NCBI GenBank assembly: GCA_910587865.1
Contig: CAJUNX010000011.1
Coordinates: 25,553-89,552 of the forward strand
DNA: 64,000 bases
Direction of reading: 5' to 3'
Source of the DNA: an uncultured Roseburia sp.
GTDB taxonomy: Bacteria > Bacillota > Clostridia > Lachnospirales > Lachnospiraceae
Below are positions 25,668-34,665 of the stretch, piece after piece. How positions within the stretch are numbered: position 1 is the stretch's first letter; every line of letters begins with the position of its first letter. The notes beneath the pieces are model-generated. The model was not told the DNA's origin. It ran no database searches and saw only the letters and a list, made by a program, of their open reading frames with translations. The position numbers and the translations under genes were made by a program.

Positions 25668-26990
25668 TCACAAAATATGTGATACCAAAGCAAGCAGCTG
25701 CTCTTTTGTATTTTTTTCCGGTTCGTCGAGCACCGCCTCAAGGAGCGTTTTTAGCATTTCCCCGATCTCTTTTCCGGGCCGCATCCCCGCCGCGATCAGG
25801 TCCTGCCCGTTTACGGCGAGCTGTTTTACGTTCAGACACTCATCCTTTTCCACAATCTCTTTCCAGGCCGTTTCATAAGCGGCCAGATACGAGAGCTTTT
25901 CCTCCCGCTTATAGCCGCTCTGCGCGAGAAGATCCGCCCGCTTTACCGCAAACAGCTCCGGATACAGCCCGGTCCCGATCCGGCTTACGGCCCGCCGGAT
26001 GCTGCGATCCGAGAGAGGGGGATTGTCGTCATGCCACCGGATCAGCCCCCGCACCCGTCCTGTCGTCTCGTTGTCAAATTTCAGACGGCGCAGAATCTGC
26101 CCTGCCAGCTCGCTCCCGCGCTCCGGATGCCCGTAAAAATGATCGATGCCACCCTCATCCACACTGCGGCAGAGCGGCTTGGCCACGTCGTGGAGCAGCA
26201 CCGCAAGGCGGAGCACCCGCTCCGCAGGGACATGCGTCAGCGCCTTTATCGTGTGTTCCCCCACTGTATAGCAGTGATGCGGGTTGTTCTGTCCGGTCCG
26301 CATCATCGCGTCAAACTCCGGCAGAAACACTCCCGTAAGCCCCGCCGCATACGCCGCGGCGATCTTCTCCGGGTGATCCGATATGAGCAGTTTTACCAGC
26401 TCCGCCTGAATCCGCTCGGCGCTGACCCGCGCGAGATTCCCGGCAAGCTGCCGGATCGCCGCCTCTGTCTCATGCGCAATCTCAAAATCGAGCTGCGCGG
26501 CAAACCGGACCGCGCGAAGCATCCGCAGCGCATCCTCCGTAAAGCGCTCTGACGGATCCCCCACACAGCGGATCACACCCGCTTTCAGATCCGCGAGGCC
26601 GCCGAAGAGATCCACCAGCCCGTCCGTATCATTATAGGCCATAGCGTTGATCGTAAAATCGCGCCGTTTTAAATCCTCCCGCAGGAGCGGGGTAAAGATG
26701 ACCTCCTTCGGATGCCTGGCGTCCTCATACTCCCCGTCGATCCGGTAGGTCGTCACCTCAAAGCCTTCGTGATCCACCATAACCGTCACCGTGCCGTGTG
26801 CGATCCCGGTGTCGATCGTGTGGCGAAAAATCTCCTTTACCTGCCCGGGCCGCGCCGATGTCGTGATATCCCAGTCCTGCGGCGTGCGGCCGAGCACGCA
26901 GTCGCGCACGCAGCCGCCCACCGCGTAAGCCTCATACCCGTGTCTGCCCAGCTCGCCAATAAGATACGCCGCTTTTTCCGGCAGCTTCAT
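25668..26990 (-). CDS. cca: CCA-adding tRNA nucleotidyltransferase
   Basis: A 440-residue class II nucleotidyltransferase that builds or repairs the 3' CCA of tRNAs. This matters here because none of the three tRNAs encodes CCA. Seen: AVGGCVRDCVLGR (about 23-35), the catalytic DWD (39-41), RRDFTINAMAYN, and an HD domain (LLHDVAKPL). Start at 26990 with AGAGGA upstream; a Met at 27035 has no good site. It follows proS by a few dozen bases and is probably in the histidine kinase-to-cca operon. Confidence 0.95.
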   Translation of the reverse strand: MKLPEKAAYLIGELGRHGYEAYAVGGCVRDCVLGRTPQDWDITTSARPGQVKEIFRHTIDTGIAHGTVTVMVDHEGFEVTTYRIDGEYEDARHPKEVIFTPLLREDLKRRDFTINAMAYNDTDGLVDLFGGLADLKAGVIRCVGDPSERFTEDALRMLRAVRFAAQLDFEIAHETEAAIRQLAGNLARVSAERIQAELVKLLISDHPEKIAAAYAAGLTGVFLPEFDAMMRTGQNNPHHCYTVGEHTIKALTHVPAERVLRLAVLLHDVAKPLCRSVDEGGIDHFYGHPERGSELAGQILRRLKFDNETTGRVRGLIRWHDDNPPLSDRSIRRAVSRIGTGLYPELFAVKRADLLAQSGYKREEKLSYLAAYETAWKEIVEKDECLNVKQLAVNGQDLIAAGMRPGKEIGEMLKTLLEAVLDEPEKNTKEQLLALVSHIL

Positions 26991-27039
26991 CCGGATCCTC
27001 TCCCGGTCTTCGTATTCTCTCCTCTGCACGGACATCCGA

Positions 27040-28482
27040 TCAGTATGCCCTGCCCCAGTAGATCAGCTTGTGCGCCGGTCTGCCGCAACAGACGCAGGTG
27101 TCTGCAATCTGCTCTTTGTCGTGAAACGGCATACAGCGGGAAGTCACGGCAAGCTCTTCCTTGATCTGATCCTCACATGCCTGATCGCCGCACCACATTC
27201 CGCGGATGAAGCCCGGTCTGTGCTCAGCGATATCCTTAAGCTCCTCATAATTATGCGCATCCCAGATATGCGCATCCCGATGCGCTTTTGCGCGCTCAAA
27301 CAGATCGTGCTGGATCGTCTCAAGAAGCTCCGGTATCTTCGTCTCGAGCCTGTCAAGCGCAACCGTTAATTTTTCCCTGGTATCCCTGCGCACCACAACG
27401 CAGGTTCCCGCCTCAATATCTTTGGGGCCGAGCTCGATGCGGACCGGGATACCACGCATCTCCTGCTCCGAGAACTTCCAGCCCGGACTCTTGTCCGTGT
27501 CGTCTAATTTTGCACGGCACACGGTTCCGAGGCGGCCGCAGACCTCCCTCGCCGCGTCGAGCACGCCTTCCTTCCTTTGCTGTACCGGGATCACCATCGC
27601 CTGCACCGGCGCGATCCGGGGCGGCAGCACAAGACCCGAGTCGTCCCCGTGCACCATGATAATCGCACCGATCAGCCGGGTCGTCATGCCCCAGGAGGTC
27701 TGATGTACATACTGAAGCCGGTTCTCCTGATCCGTGTACTGGATGCCGAACGCCCGCGCGAACCCGTCGCCGAAATTGTGGCTCGTCCCGGACTGCAGCG
27801 CCTTTCCGTCATGCATCAGCGCCTCGATCGTGTAGGTCGCCTCCGCTCCCGCAAACTTTTCCTTCTCGGTCTTCTGTCCGCGGATCACCGGCATCGCCAG
27901 GACTTCCTCACAGAAATCCGCATAGAGATTGAGCATCTGAACGGTTCTCTCCTCCGCCTCCTCTGCGGTCGCATGGGCGGTATGGCCCTCCTGCCACAAA
28001 AATTCCCGCGAGCGCAGAAACGGTCTCGTCTCCTTCTCCCAGCGCACCACGGAACACCACTGGTTGTACACCTTTGGCAGATCCCGGTACGACTGAATCA
28101 GATTTTTATAAAAATCACAGAACAGCGTCTCCGAGGTCGGACGCACGCACAGCCGCTCCTGCAGCTCGTTTAATCCACCGTGCGTCACCCACGCCACCTC
28201 CGGCGCAAATCCCTCCACGTGATCTTTTTCCTTCTCCAGGAGGCTCTCCGGAATAAACATCGGCAAATAGACGTTCTCCACCCCGGTCTCCTTAAACCTC
28301 CGGTCCAGCTCATGCTGAATATTCTCCCACAGCGCATACCCCGCCGGGCGGATAATCATGCAGCCCTTTACGGAGGAATAATCGATCAGCTCCGCTTTTT
28401 TTACCACATCCGTATACCACTGGGCAAAATCCACATCCATTGATGTGATCGCCTCTACCAGCTTCTTACCATCTTTTGCCAT
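27040..28482 (-). CDS. proS: Prolyl-tRNA synthetase, short eukaryote/archaea-type
   Basis: A 480-residue class II synthetase. The absence of the bacterial editing insert and the C-terminal extension with a zinc-type CVCCG motif and final Tyr mark the ProS type 3 form. Class II motifs: motif 2 RWEKETRPFLRSREFLWQEGH and motif 3 near GMTTRLIG. Length fits the family. Adjacent to cca and an RluA-type synthase, a tRNA/RNA-linked group. Confidence 0.96.
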   Translation of the reverse strand: MAKDGKKLVEAITSMDVDFAQWYTDVVKKAELIDYSSVKGCMIIRPAGYALWENIQHELDRRFKETGVENVYLPMFIPESLLEKEKDHVEGFAPEVAWVTHGGLNELQERLCVRPTSETLFCDFYKNLIQSYRDLPKVYNQWCSVVRWEKETRPFLRSREFLWQEGHTAHATAEEAEERTVQMLNLYADFCEEVLAMPVIRGQKTEKEKFAGAEATYTIEALMHDGKALQSGTSHNFGDGFARAFGIQYTDQENRLQYVHQTSWGMTTRLIGAIIMVHGDDSGLVLPPRIAPVQAMVIPVQQRKEGVLDAAREVCGRLGTVCRAKLDDTDKSPGWKFSEQEMRGIPVRIELGPKDIEAGTCVVVRRDTREKLTVALDRLETKIPELLETIQHDLFERAKAHRDAHIWDAHNYEELKDIAEHRPGFIRGMWCGDQACEDQIKEELAVTSRCMPFHDKEQIADTCVCCGRPAHKLIYWGRAY

Positions 28483-28518
28483 AACCAGTCTCCTCTTACT
28501 CTCATTTTTCCCTCTATT

Positions 28519-29172
28519 TTATGACAATGTATAGGGGTTGTCAATTTCAAACTCCAGTTTTCTTTTGTCTGCGGGATGGCGAAAGACAAGCCGGCAGGCG
28601 CAGAGCGAAAGTCCCCGGCCCGAAGGCGCCACATGCTCTCTGAACTGATATTTCCGGTCACCGGCAATCGGCATCCCGGCGTGGGCCAGCTGCACCCGGA
28701 TCTGATGATGCCGGCCGGTCTGAAGCCGGATCCGCAAAACGGCACGGCCGTTTCCTTCCTTTATCACCTCATAGGAGAGCGCTGCGCGCTTTGCACCCGG
28801 CGTCGTCTTCGCCACGACGGAGGAGAGATTCGTCCTGCCGTCCCGGAGCAGATAGTCCTCGAGCATCCCCTTTTTTTGCGCGGGAATCCCGTCCGTCACC
28901 GCATAATAATCTTTCTCCGCCAGGCGCTCCCGCATCTGACGTCCGAGCGATGCCGCCGCCTCTTTCGTCTTCGCAAAGACCATCACGCCCTCCACGGGCT
29001 GATCGAGCCGGTGCACCACACCGATCCAGGGCTCCTCCCCCTTTTCGGCGCGATAGTTTTTTAACAGGCTTTCCATGTCCGCTTCTCCCAGCCTTGCCGT
29101 CTGCACTGCCACTCCGGCGGGCTTATGGCAGACCAGGATCGCATCATCCTCATAAAGTATGGTCAGTTTCAT
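28519..29172 (-). CDS. RluA-family RNA pseudouridine synthase
   Basis: A 217-residue pseudouridine synthase with catalytic Asp57 in HRLDQPVEG. LQTGRHHQIRVQL is the second signature. It lacks an S4 domain and is short, as in the RluA/TruC-like subset. The RNA target (rRNA or tRNA) cannot be told. It begins 16 bases after the response-regulator stop. Confidence 0.9.
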   Translation of the reverse strand: MKLTILYEDDAILVCHKPAGVAVQTARLGEADMESLLKNYRAEKGEEPWIGVVHRLDQPVEGVMVFAKTKEAAASLGRQMRERLAEKDYYAVTDGIPAQKKGMLEDYLLRDGRTNLSSVVAKTTPGAKRAALSYEVIKEGNGRAVLRIRLQTGRHHQIRVQLAHAGMPIAGDRKYQFREHVAPSGRGLSLCACRLVFRHPADKRKLEFEIDNPYTLS

Positions 29173-29188
29173 GCTCTTCTCCTGCCGC

Positions 29189-29878
29189 CTATACCTTAAA
29201 CCGGTAGCCGACGCCCCAGATCGTCTCGATATACTGCGGCTTGTTCGTGTTCAGCTCGATCTTTTCCCGGATTTTTTTGATGTGCACGGTCACGGTCGCG
29301 ATGTCCCCGATGGACTCCATGTCCCAGATCCGGCGGAACAGCTCTTCCTTGGTAAACACATGGTTCGGATTTTCCGCTAGAAATGTGAGCAGATCAAATT
29401 CCTTTGTCGTAAACTGCTTCTCCTCGCCGTTGATCCATACGCGGCGCGCCGTCTTGTCAATCCGGATCCCGCGCACCTCGACAATGTCATTTTCCGGCAT
29501 ATTGCTGCCGATCAGCCGCTCATAGCGCGCCAGATGCGCTTTCACACGCGCCACCAGCTCACTTGGCGAGAACGGTTTGGTGATATAATCGTCCGCTCCA
29601 AGACCCAGCCCGCGGATTTTATCGATGTCGTCCTTTTTCGCGGAAACCATCAGCACCGGCGTATTTTTTTCCCCGCGGATCTGTCTGCAGATCTCAAACC
29701 CGTCGATTCCCGGCAGCATGAGATCTAAGATATACATATCGAATTCCTCCGAGAGCGCACGCTTTAACCCGACCACCCCGTCATGCTCGATCTCCACGTC
29801 AAAACCGCTCAGCTCTAAATAATCTCTCTCAAGGTCAGCGATCTCCACCTCATCCTCAATAATCAACACCTTACTCAT
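29189..29878 (-). CDS. OmpR-family response regulator
   Basis: A 229-residue two-component regulator. The receiver domain (about 1-118) has acidic D9/E10 and phospho-acceptor Asp52 in YILDLMLPGIDG. A winged helix follows (about 130-229), with VTVHIKKIREKI and the C-terminal hairpin IWGVGYRF. The start overlaps the kinase stop by eight bases, so they are translationally coupled. Stimulus and regulon are unknown. Confidence 0.95.
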   Translation of the reverse strand: MSKVLIIEDEVEIADLERDYLELSGFDVEIEHDGVVGLKRALSEEFDMYILDLMLPGIDGFEICRQIRGEKNTPVLMVSAKKDDIDKIRGLGLGADDYITKPFSPSELVARVKAHLARYERLIGSNMPENDIVEVRGIRIDKTARRVWINGEEKQFTTKEFDLLTFLAENPNHVFTKEELFRRIWDMESIGDIATVTVHIKKIREKIELNTNKPQYIETIWGVGYRFKV

Positions 29879-31358
29879 TTGGCACCTCCTGATATTTTCG
29901 AATCACAAAATACATCACGGTCCCGACCGATTCCTTGCTCGTCGCCCAGATCTTGCCCCCGTGATCCTCAATGATCTTTTTTACAATAGACAGACCGATT
30001 CCGCTCCCTCCCGTCGCCGAGCTGCGCGAAGCGTCCGCCCGGTAGAACCGGTCAAAGATATACGGCAGGTCGCGCGCCGCGATCCCCTGCCCGTTGTCCT
30101 CGATCTCCACCTGGATAAAATCGCCGACATCCTTGATGCGGATGCAGATACGCCCGTTCTGTTTTCCCATATATTTGACGGAATTGCCGGTGATATTGCT
30201 GATCACGCGGCGCAGCTGCTCCGGATCCGCGATAATCTGGATATCCTCGTCCGCATAATTATAATAAGAAAGCCCGATCCCTTTTGCCTCGAGGTCCAGC
30301 CCGATCTCCTCCACGCAGTCGTTAAAATAACCGGATACATTGAGCTTGGCAAAATTGTACGGAATCCGGTTCGTGTCGATCTTTGCGTACAGCGTCAGCT
30401 CATTGATCAGCGTATCCATCTCGTTGGCCTTATTGTAGATCGTGCGGATATACCGGTCGCGTTTTTCCGGCGTATCGGCCACACCGTCCATCAGCCCCTC
30501 CGCATATCCCTTGACCGCCGTGATCGGGGTCTTTAAGTCATGTGCGATATTGCTGATCAGCGTCTTGTTCTCCCGCTCGCCGTACAGCTTTTCCTCCGCA
30601 TTGTCCTTAAGGCGCTGGCGCATCTCCTCAAAATCACTGCAAAGCTCCCCGATCTCATCGCGGCTCTCCACCTCCACCGAAAAATCCAGATTACCGTCCC
30701 GGATATTCTGCACCGCGACCTGGAGCTTCCGGATCGGATTGATCAGGCTCATATAAATCCATACGATCAGCATACTGGCCGTCAGCACCAAAATCAGCAG
30801 AATGGAAATCATCGCGTCCACGACCAGATTACGGATCTCCGGCACCGTCTCCTCAAGCACTGAGACAATAAACGCGCTTCCCCTCTCCCCCTCCGGAAAC
30901 AAAAAATCCACCTGCTTGATCAGCGCCTGTTTTTCCCCGTCGACATAGATCCCGGTATTCGGACTGTCCTCGCGGCTTCTGTAGCCGGGCAGTTCCACCA
31001 GAAGCGTCGCATCGGCATTCCCGCCGACATACACAAGCGCCTCGTCTTTTCTGACCACCAGATAGGAATTCTTATCCGTCAGTACGGCATTGATCTCATC
31101 CAGATATGCCCTGTCGAGCAGTTTTTCCGGCTGGCTCTTCGCCGCCTCCGAGATACGCAGAAACGAGCTTTGGGTAAAACGGCTTAAAAGCTGCATGGAA
31201 TTGGAAAAATAGCTGTAATCCTCACTCTCGAGTCCGTAGGTCAGCTCGATCGCGCGCAGCTGGATCTTCTGAAACGCGAACAGAACGATCAGCGCCAGCA
31301 GAATCGGAATAAATATGATGATACAAAAGGAAATAACGATCTTATTCCTGAACTTCAT
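29871..31358 (-). CDS. Transmembrane sensor histidine kinase
   Basis: A 495-residue kinase. Helix 1 (about 8-30), an extracytoplasmic sensor (about 31-178), helix 2 (about 182-205), HAMP (about 205-258), HisKA with His273 in NIAHDLKTPIT, and HATPase with NSVKY, DNGQGI and GGSGIGLSIVK. Start at 31358 with AAGGAGA upstream, not at the in-frame Met at 31424. First gene of a likely HK-RR-RluA-proS-cca operon. Confidence 0.95.
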   Translation of the reverse strand: MKFRNKIVISFCIIIFIPILLALIVLFAFQKIQLRAIELTYGLESEDYSYFSNSMQLLSRFTQSSFLRISEAAKSQPEKLLDRAYLDEINAVLTDKNSYLVVRKDEALVYVGGNADATLLVELPGYRSREDSPNTGIYVDGEKQALIKQVDFLFPEGERGSAFIVSVLEETVPEIRNLVVDAMISILLILVLTASMLIVWIYMSLINPIRKLQVAVQNIRDGNLDFSVEVESRDEIGELCSDFEEMRQRLKDNAEEKLYGERENKTLISNIAHDLKTPITAVKGYAEGLMDGVADTPEKRDRYIRTIYNKANEMDTLINELTLYAKIDTNRIPYNFAKLNVSGYFNDCVEEIGLDLEAKGIGLSYYNYADEDIQIIADPEQLRRVISNITGNSVKYMGKQNGRICIRIKDVGDFIQVEIEDNGQGIAARDLPYIFDRFYRADASRSSATGGSGIGLSIVKKIIEDHGGKIWATSKESVGTVMYFVIRKYQEVPNE

Positions 31359-31429
31359 GACAGTCTCCTTTCCGCTGCGCCATATGCAGACAGCTGCGGC
31401 TGCCGTTTTGCAACGGCATCCCAAGCCAC

Positions 31430-31435
31430 ATTATA
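31430..31435 (-). promoter_or_regulatory. Extended -10 promoter of the histidine kinase operon
   Basis: TATAAT (31430-31435) preceded by TGC, an extended -10, with no clear -35. A perfect TGCCGTT-GCAA-AACGGCA hairpin lies in the leader. Confidence 0.55.
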
Positions 31436-31490
31436 GCACGAACCGAAAAGAATCCCATTCATTTTGTGTAAAATAATCTGAAATTTTTAT

Positions 31491-31544
31491 AAAAAAAGGA
31501 CTGCTGCAAAACCTGGCAATGTATACACCATTTTGCAACAGCCC
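31491..31544 (-). terminator. Terminator of metK
   Basis: On the minus strand a 14-bp stem with two G-U pairs (GGGCTGTTGCAAAA with TTTTGCAGCAGTCC) followed by seven T. The wobble pairs exist only in minus-strand RNA, which fixes the direction. Confidence 0.85.
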
Positions 31545-31582
31545 TTTCCGGCATGATCACATCCGTCCGTGTCCGGTCCGGA

Positions 31583-32764
31583 CTACAGATATTTTTTCAG
31601 GATCTCCGTCTTATCGGTCGCCTCCCACGGCAGATCAAGATCCGTGCGGCCAAAGTGGCCGTATGCGGCCGTCCCGCGGTAAATCGGTCTTCTCAGATCC
31701 AGCATGCGGATGATCCCCGCCGGGCGAAGGTCAAAATTCTCACGGACGATGGCAACGAGCTTCTCGTCCGAAAGCTTTCCGGTTCCGAAGGTATCCACCA
31801 TCACGGATGTCGGCTGTGCGACACCGATCGCGTAGGAAAGCTGGATCTCGCACTTGTCCGCCAGCCCCGCAGCCACGATGTTCTTCGCTACATAGCGCGC
31901 CGCATACGCAGCGGAGCGGTCTACCTTCGTGCAGTCTTTTCCGGAAAATGCGCCGCCGCCGTGACGCGCATAGCCACCGTATGTATCCACGATAATCTTG
32001 CGTCCGGTCAGACCCGCATCGCCGTGCGGTCCGCCGATCACAAAACGTCCGGTCGGATTGATGAAGAACTTCGTCTGATCGTCGATCATCTCCTTCGGGA
32101 TAATCGGGTCAAAGACATATTTTCTGATATCCGCATGAATCTGCTCCTGCGTGACATCCTCGTCGTGCTGCGTGGAGAGCACGACTGCCTCTAAGCGCAC
32201 CGGTGCGCCGTTTTCGTCATATTCCACCGACACCTGCGTCTTTCCGTCCGGTCTTAAGTAGGTAAGCGTGCCGTCCTTGCGCACCTTCGTCAGCTGCAGA
32301 GCCAGTCTGTGCGCCAGCGAGATCGGGTAAGGCATCAGCTCCGGCGTCTCATTCGTCGCGTATCCGAACATCATACCCTGATCGCCTGCGCCGGTATCCA
32401 GCTCATCCGTAATCACGCCCTCTTTTGCTTCAAGCGCCTTATCGACCCCCATCGCGATATCCGGTGACTGCTGATCAAGCGCCACCATCACCGCGCAGGT
32501 ATGTCCGTCAAACCCTGTCTTCGCGTCATCGTATCCGATTTCGTTGACCGTTTTGCGCACAAGATCCGGGACATCGAGCTTTGCCTTTGTCGTAATCTCA
32601 CCCGTCACCAGCACAAAGCCGGTGCAGCTCGCCGTCTCACATGCCACGCGGCTCATCGGATCCTGCTCCATGCAGGCATCTAAGATCGCATCCGAAATCG
32701 CGTCGCAGACTTTGTCGGGATGTCCTTCCGTCACTGATTCTGAAGTAAACAGTCTCTTTTCCAT
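31583..32764 (-). CDS. metK: S-adenosylmethionine synthetase
   Basis: A 393-residue MAT enzyme: ATP + methionine to SAM. Seen: FTSESVTEGHPDK near the start, GAGDQGMMFGY, and GGGAFSGKDCTKVDRSAAY. Start at 32764 with AAAGGAGA upstream; the frame continues upstream into the leader RNA but has no ribosome site there. A SAM-I riboswitch controls it (32886-33036), a classical feedback loop. Confidence 0.98.
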   Translation of the reverse strand: MEKRLFTSESVTEGHPDKVCDAISDAILDACMEQDPMSRVACETASCTGFVLVTGEITTKAKLDVPDLVRKTVNEIGYDDAKTGFDGHTCAVMVALDQQSPDIAMGVDKALEAKEGVITDELDTGAGDQGMMFGYATNETPELMPYPISLAHRLALQLTKVRKDGTLTYLRPDGKTQVSVEYDENGAPVRLEAVVLSTQHDEDVTQEQIHADIRKYVFDPIIPKEMIDDQTKFFINPTGRFVIGGPHGDAGLTGRKIIVDTYGGYARHGGGAFSGKDCTKVDRSAAYAARYVAKNIVAAGLADKCEIQLSYAIGVAQPTSVMVDTFGTGKLSDEKLVAIVRENFDLRPAGIIRMLDLRRPIYRGTAAYGHFGRTDLDLPWEATDKTEILKKYL

Positions 32765-32885
32765 GTCGTTTTTCTCCTTTTTTCTGTTTGTTCTTCGCGC
32801 AAAAGCCCACCCTGTCCGCACAGCTGTGTGCATACGCCGCCGGAAACCGGCGTCGTCCGTCCGCCTGCCGGAACCGGGCTTTTCC

Positions 32886-33036
32886 AAAAAAAATTCCGCT
32901 TGCGAACAAGCGGACAGATATAGATAATCAAATCCTCTTATTGTTCGAACATTTTGCTCGCTCAGGCTGGCACCTTCCGTGGAGGGGTTGCCGTGACTTC
33001 ACAGATCCTTTGTATCTCCATCACTCTGAATAAGAA
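32886..33036 (-). promoter_or_regulatory. SAM-I (S-box) riboswitch with intrinsic terminator
   Basis: The minus strand from 33036 shows the S-box landmarks in order: TCTTAT..CAGAG, GATGGAG, the core CACGGCAACC, AAGGTGCCA and a closing AATAAGAG (P1). It is followed by a terminator CCGCTTG-TTCG-CAAGCGG (32913-32896) and eight T (32893-32886). CGAACAA near the P1 3' strand (about 32942-32950) can pair with TTGTTCG of the terminator, a plausible antiterminator. High SAM should stop metK transcription. Confidence 0.93.
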
Positions 33037-33074
33037 AATTATCACAATATTGAATTTTCAAATCTACGCCATTT

Positions 33075-33103
33075 AACATACACCCTGCGTCATAAATTGT
33101 CAA
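33075..33103 (-). promoter_or_regulatory. Promoter of the SAM riboswitch/metK unit
   Basis: -35 TTGACA (33098-33103), 17-bp spacer, -10 TATGTT (33075-33080). Confidence 0.75.
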
Positions 33104-33126
33104 GAGGAAAACGCTGCCACAAACCC

Positions 33127-33164
33127 AAAAATTCCGTGCCGCACATTTTGTGCACACACGGAAT
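33127..33164 (-). terminator. Terminator of murA
   Basis: Stem ATTCCGTG / CACGGAAT extended by TGTGCAC-type pairing around an A/T loop, followed by TTTT on the minus strand, 33 bases past the murA stop. Confidence 0.75.
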
Positions 33165-33197
33165 CTTCATATCCCTCTTTTTGTGTCTTATTTTACC

Positions 33198-34490
33198 TCA
33201 TGAAACCTTCAGTGAAAACTTCTGTATCTCTTTTTCGGTGCTCACCTTCTCAATCATCGCGCCAAGCGACGAGAGCTTCTTTTCAAACTCCTCATAACCG
33301 CGCTCAATATAATAAATGTCGTCCACAACAGAAATCCCTTCCGCCGCGAGCGCAGCGATCACAAGCGCGGCTCCCGCACGCAGGTCAAGCGCACTGAGTC
33401 TCGCACCGGTCAGCTGATCCACCCCGGTGATAATCGCGATATTTCCTTCCACCTTGATGCTCGCTCCCATGCGGGTCAGCTCGTCGACATATTTGAAACG
33501 ATTCTCAAAAATGCTTTCGGTCACCGTGCTGGTCCCTTCGGAAATGCCGAGCACAACCGCCATCTGCGGCTGCATGTCGGTCGGGAAACCCGGATACGGC
33601 AGCGTTGTGACCTGTGTGTGATGCAGACGCTTCGACGCCACCACACGCACCGCGTCGTCAAATTCCTCCACCTCACAGCCAACCTCAAGCAGCTTTGCGG
33701 TTGTCGCCTCCAGATGCTTCGGGATGACATTGCGGACCGTGACGTCGCCTTTTGTCGCAGCCGCGGCAAGCATAAAGGTGCCTGCCTCGATCTGATCCGG
33801 AATAATGGAGTACTCGGTCCTGTGAAGCCGCTCCACTCCCACAATACGGATCACGTCCGTACCCGCTCCGCGGATATTCGCGCCCATGCTGTTTAAAAAG
33901 TTCGCGACGTCTACGACATGCGGTTCCCTGGCCGCGTTCTCGATGATCGTCTTGCCCTCCGCCATCGCGGCTGCCATCATGATATTGATGGATGCCCCGA
34001 CGGAAGATTTGTCGAGATAAATATGCGTCCCGCGGAGACGCTCCGCCGACGCTCTCACCAGACCGTACCGGATATCGACCGTGGCCCCGAGCGCCCGGAA
34101 GCCCTTGATGTGCAGATCGATCGGCCTGCTCCCGATATCGCATCCGCCCGGAAGCGCCACCTCCGCGCGTTTGTATTTGCCGAGCAGCGCTCCGATCAGA
34201 TAATAAGACGCACGGATTTTCCGGATATATTCATTGTCAACATTCATATCGCGGATAAAGGATCCGTTGATCTTAACGGTATGCGCATCCGGCCGTTCCA
34301 CCATCGCGCCGATCTCCTGTATCGCGTTGAGCAGCACATTGACATCTCTGACATTTGGTACATTCTCTATTGTTATGGTCTCATCCGCCATGACGGCGGC
34401 GGAAAGAATCGCTAACGCAGCGTTTTTTGCACCGCCGATCTCCACCTCACCCACCAGTGGATTGCCGCCCTTAATCACATATTGTTCCAT
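33198..34490 (-). CDS. murA: UDP-N-acetylglucosamine 1-carboxyvinyltransferase
   Basis: A 430-residue enzyme of the first committed step of peptidoglycan synthesis (PEP + UDP-GlcNAc). Seen: the KN pair in GGAKNAAL (21-25 region) and catalytic Cys117 in LPGGCDIGSRP, so fosfomycin target Cys is intact. Firmicutes often carry two MurA paralogues; only this one is in the window. It has a near-perfect promoter (34528-34557) and its own terminator, so it is transcribed alone. Confidence 0.98.
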   Translation of the reverse strand: MEQYVIKGGNPLVGEVEIGGAKNAALAILSAAVMADETITIENVPNVRDVNVLLNAIQEIGAMVERPDAHTVKINGSFIRDMNVDNEYIRKIRASYYLIGALLGKYKRAEVALPGGCDIGSRPIDLHIKGFRALGATVDIRYGLVRASAERLRGTHIYLDKSSVGASINIMMAAAMAEGKTIIENAAREPHVVDVANFLNSMGANIRGAGTDVIRIVGVERLHRTEYSIIPDQIEAGTFMLAAAATKGDVTVRNVIPKHLEATTAKLLEVGCEVEEFDDAVRVVASKRLHHTQVTTLPYPGFPTDMQPQMAVVLGISEGTSTVTESIFENRFKYVDELTRMGASIKVEGNIAIITGVDQLTGARLSALDLRAGAALVIAALAAEGISVVDDIYYIERGYEEFEKKLSSLGAMIEKVSTEKEIQKFSLKVS

Positions 34491-34527
34491 ATTACACCTC
34501 GATGATTACTTTCCTAACAAACACGTA

Positions 34528-34557
34528 ATTATAGTAGCCATTATGTGTTTTTGTCAA
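34528..34557 (-). promoter_or_regulatory. Promoter of murA
   Basis: -35 TTGACA (34552-34557), 18-bp spacer, -10 TATAAT (34528-34533), both perfect consensus hexamers. Confidence 0.9.
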
Positions 34558-34665
34558 GCCCAAATGATTCCTGACCGCTTTTCTCCGTATCCTGCTGCAC
34601 CGTCGGATGACGGCATCTTTAGCATATCATATTTTCTCCTTCTTTGCAAATCAGGAACCGCACCG

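Noticed and set aside
28074..28256. Small plus-strand frames antisense to proS
   Set aside because: Shadow of proS codons with no ribosome site.
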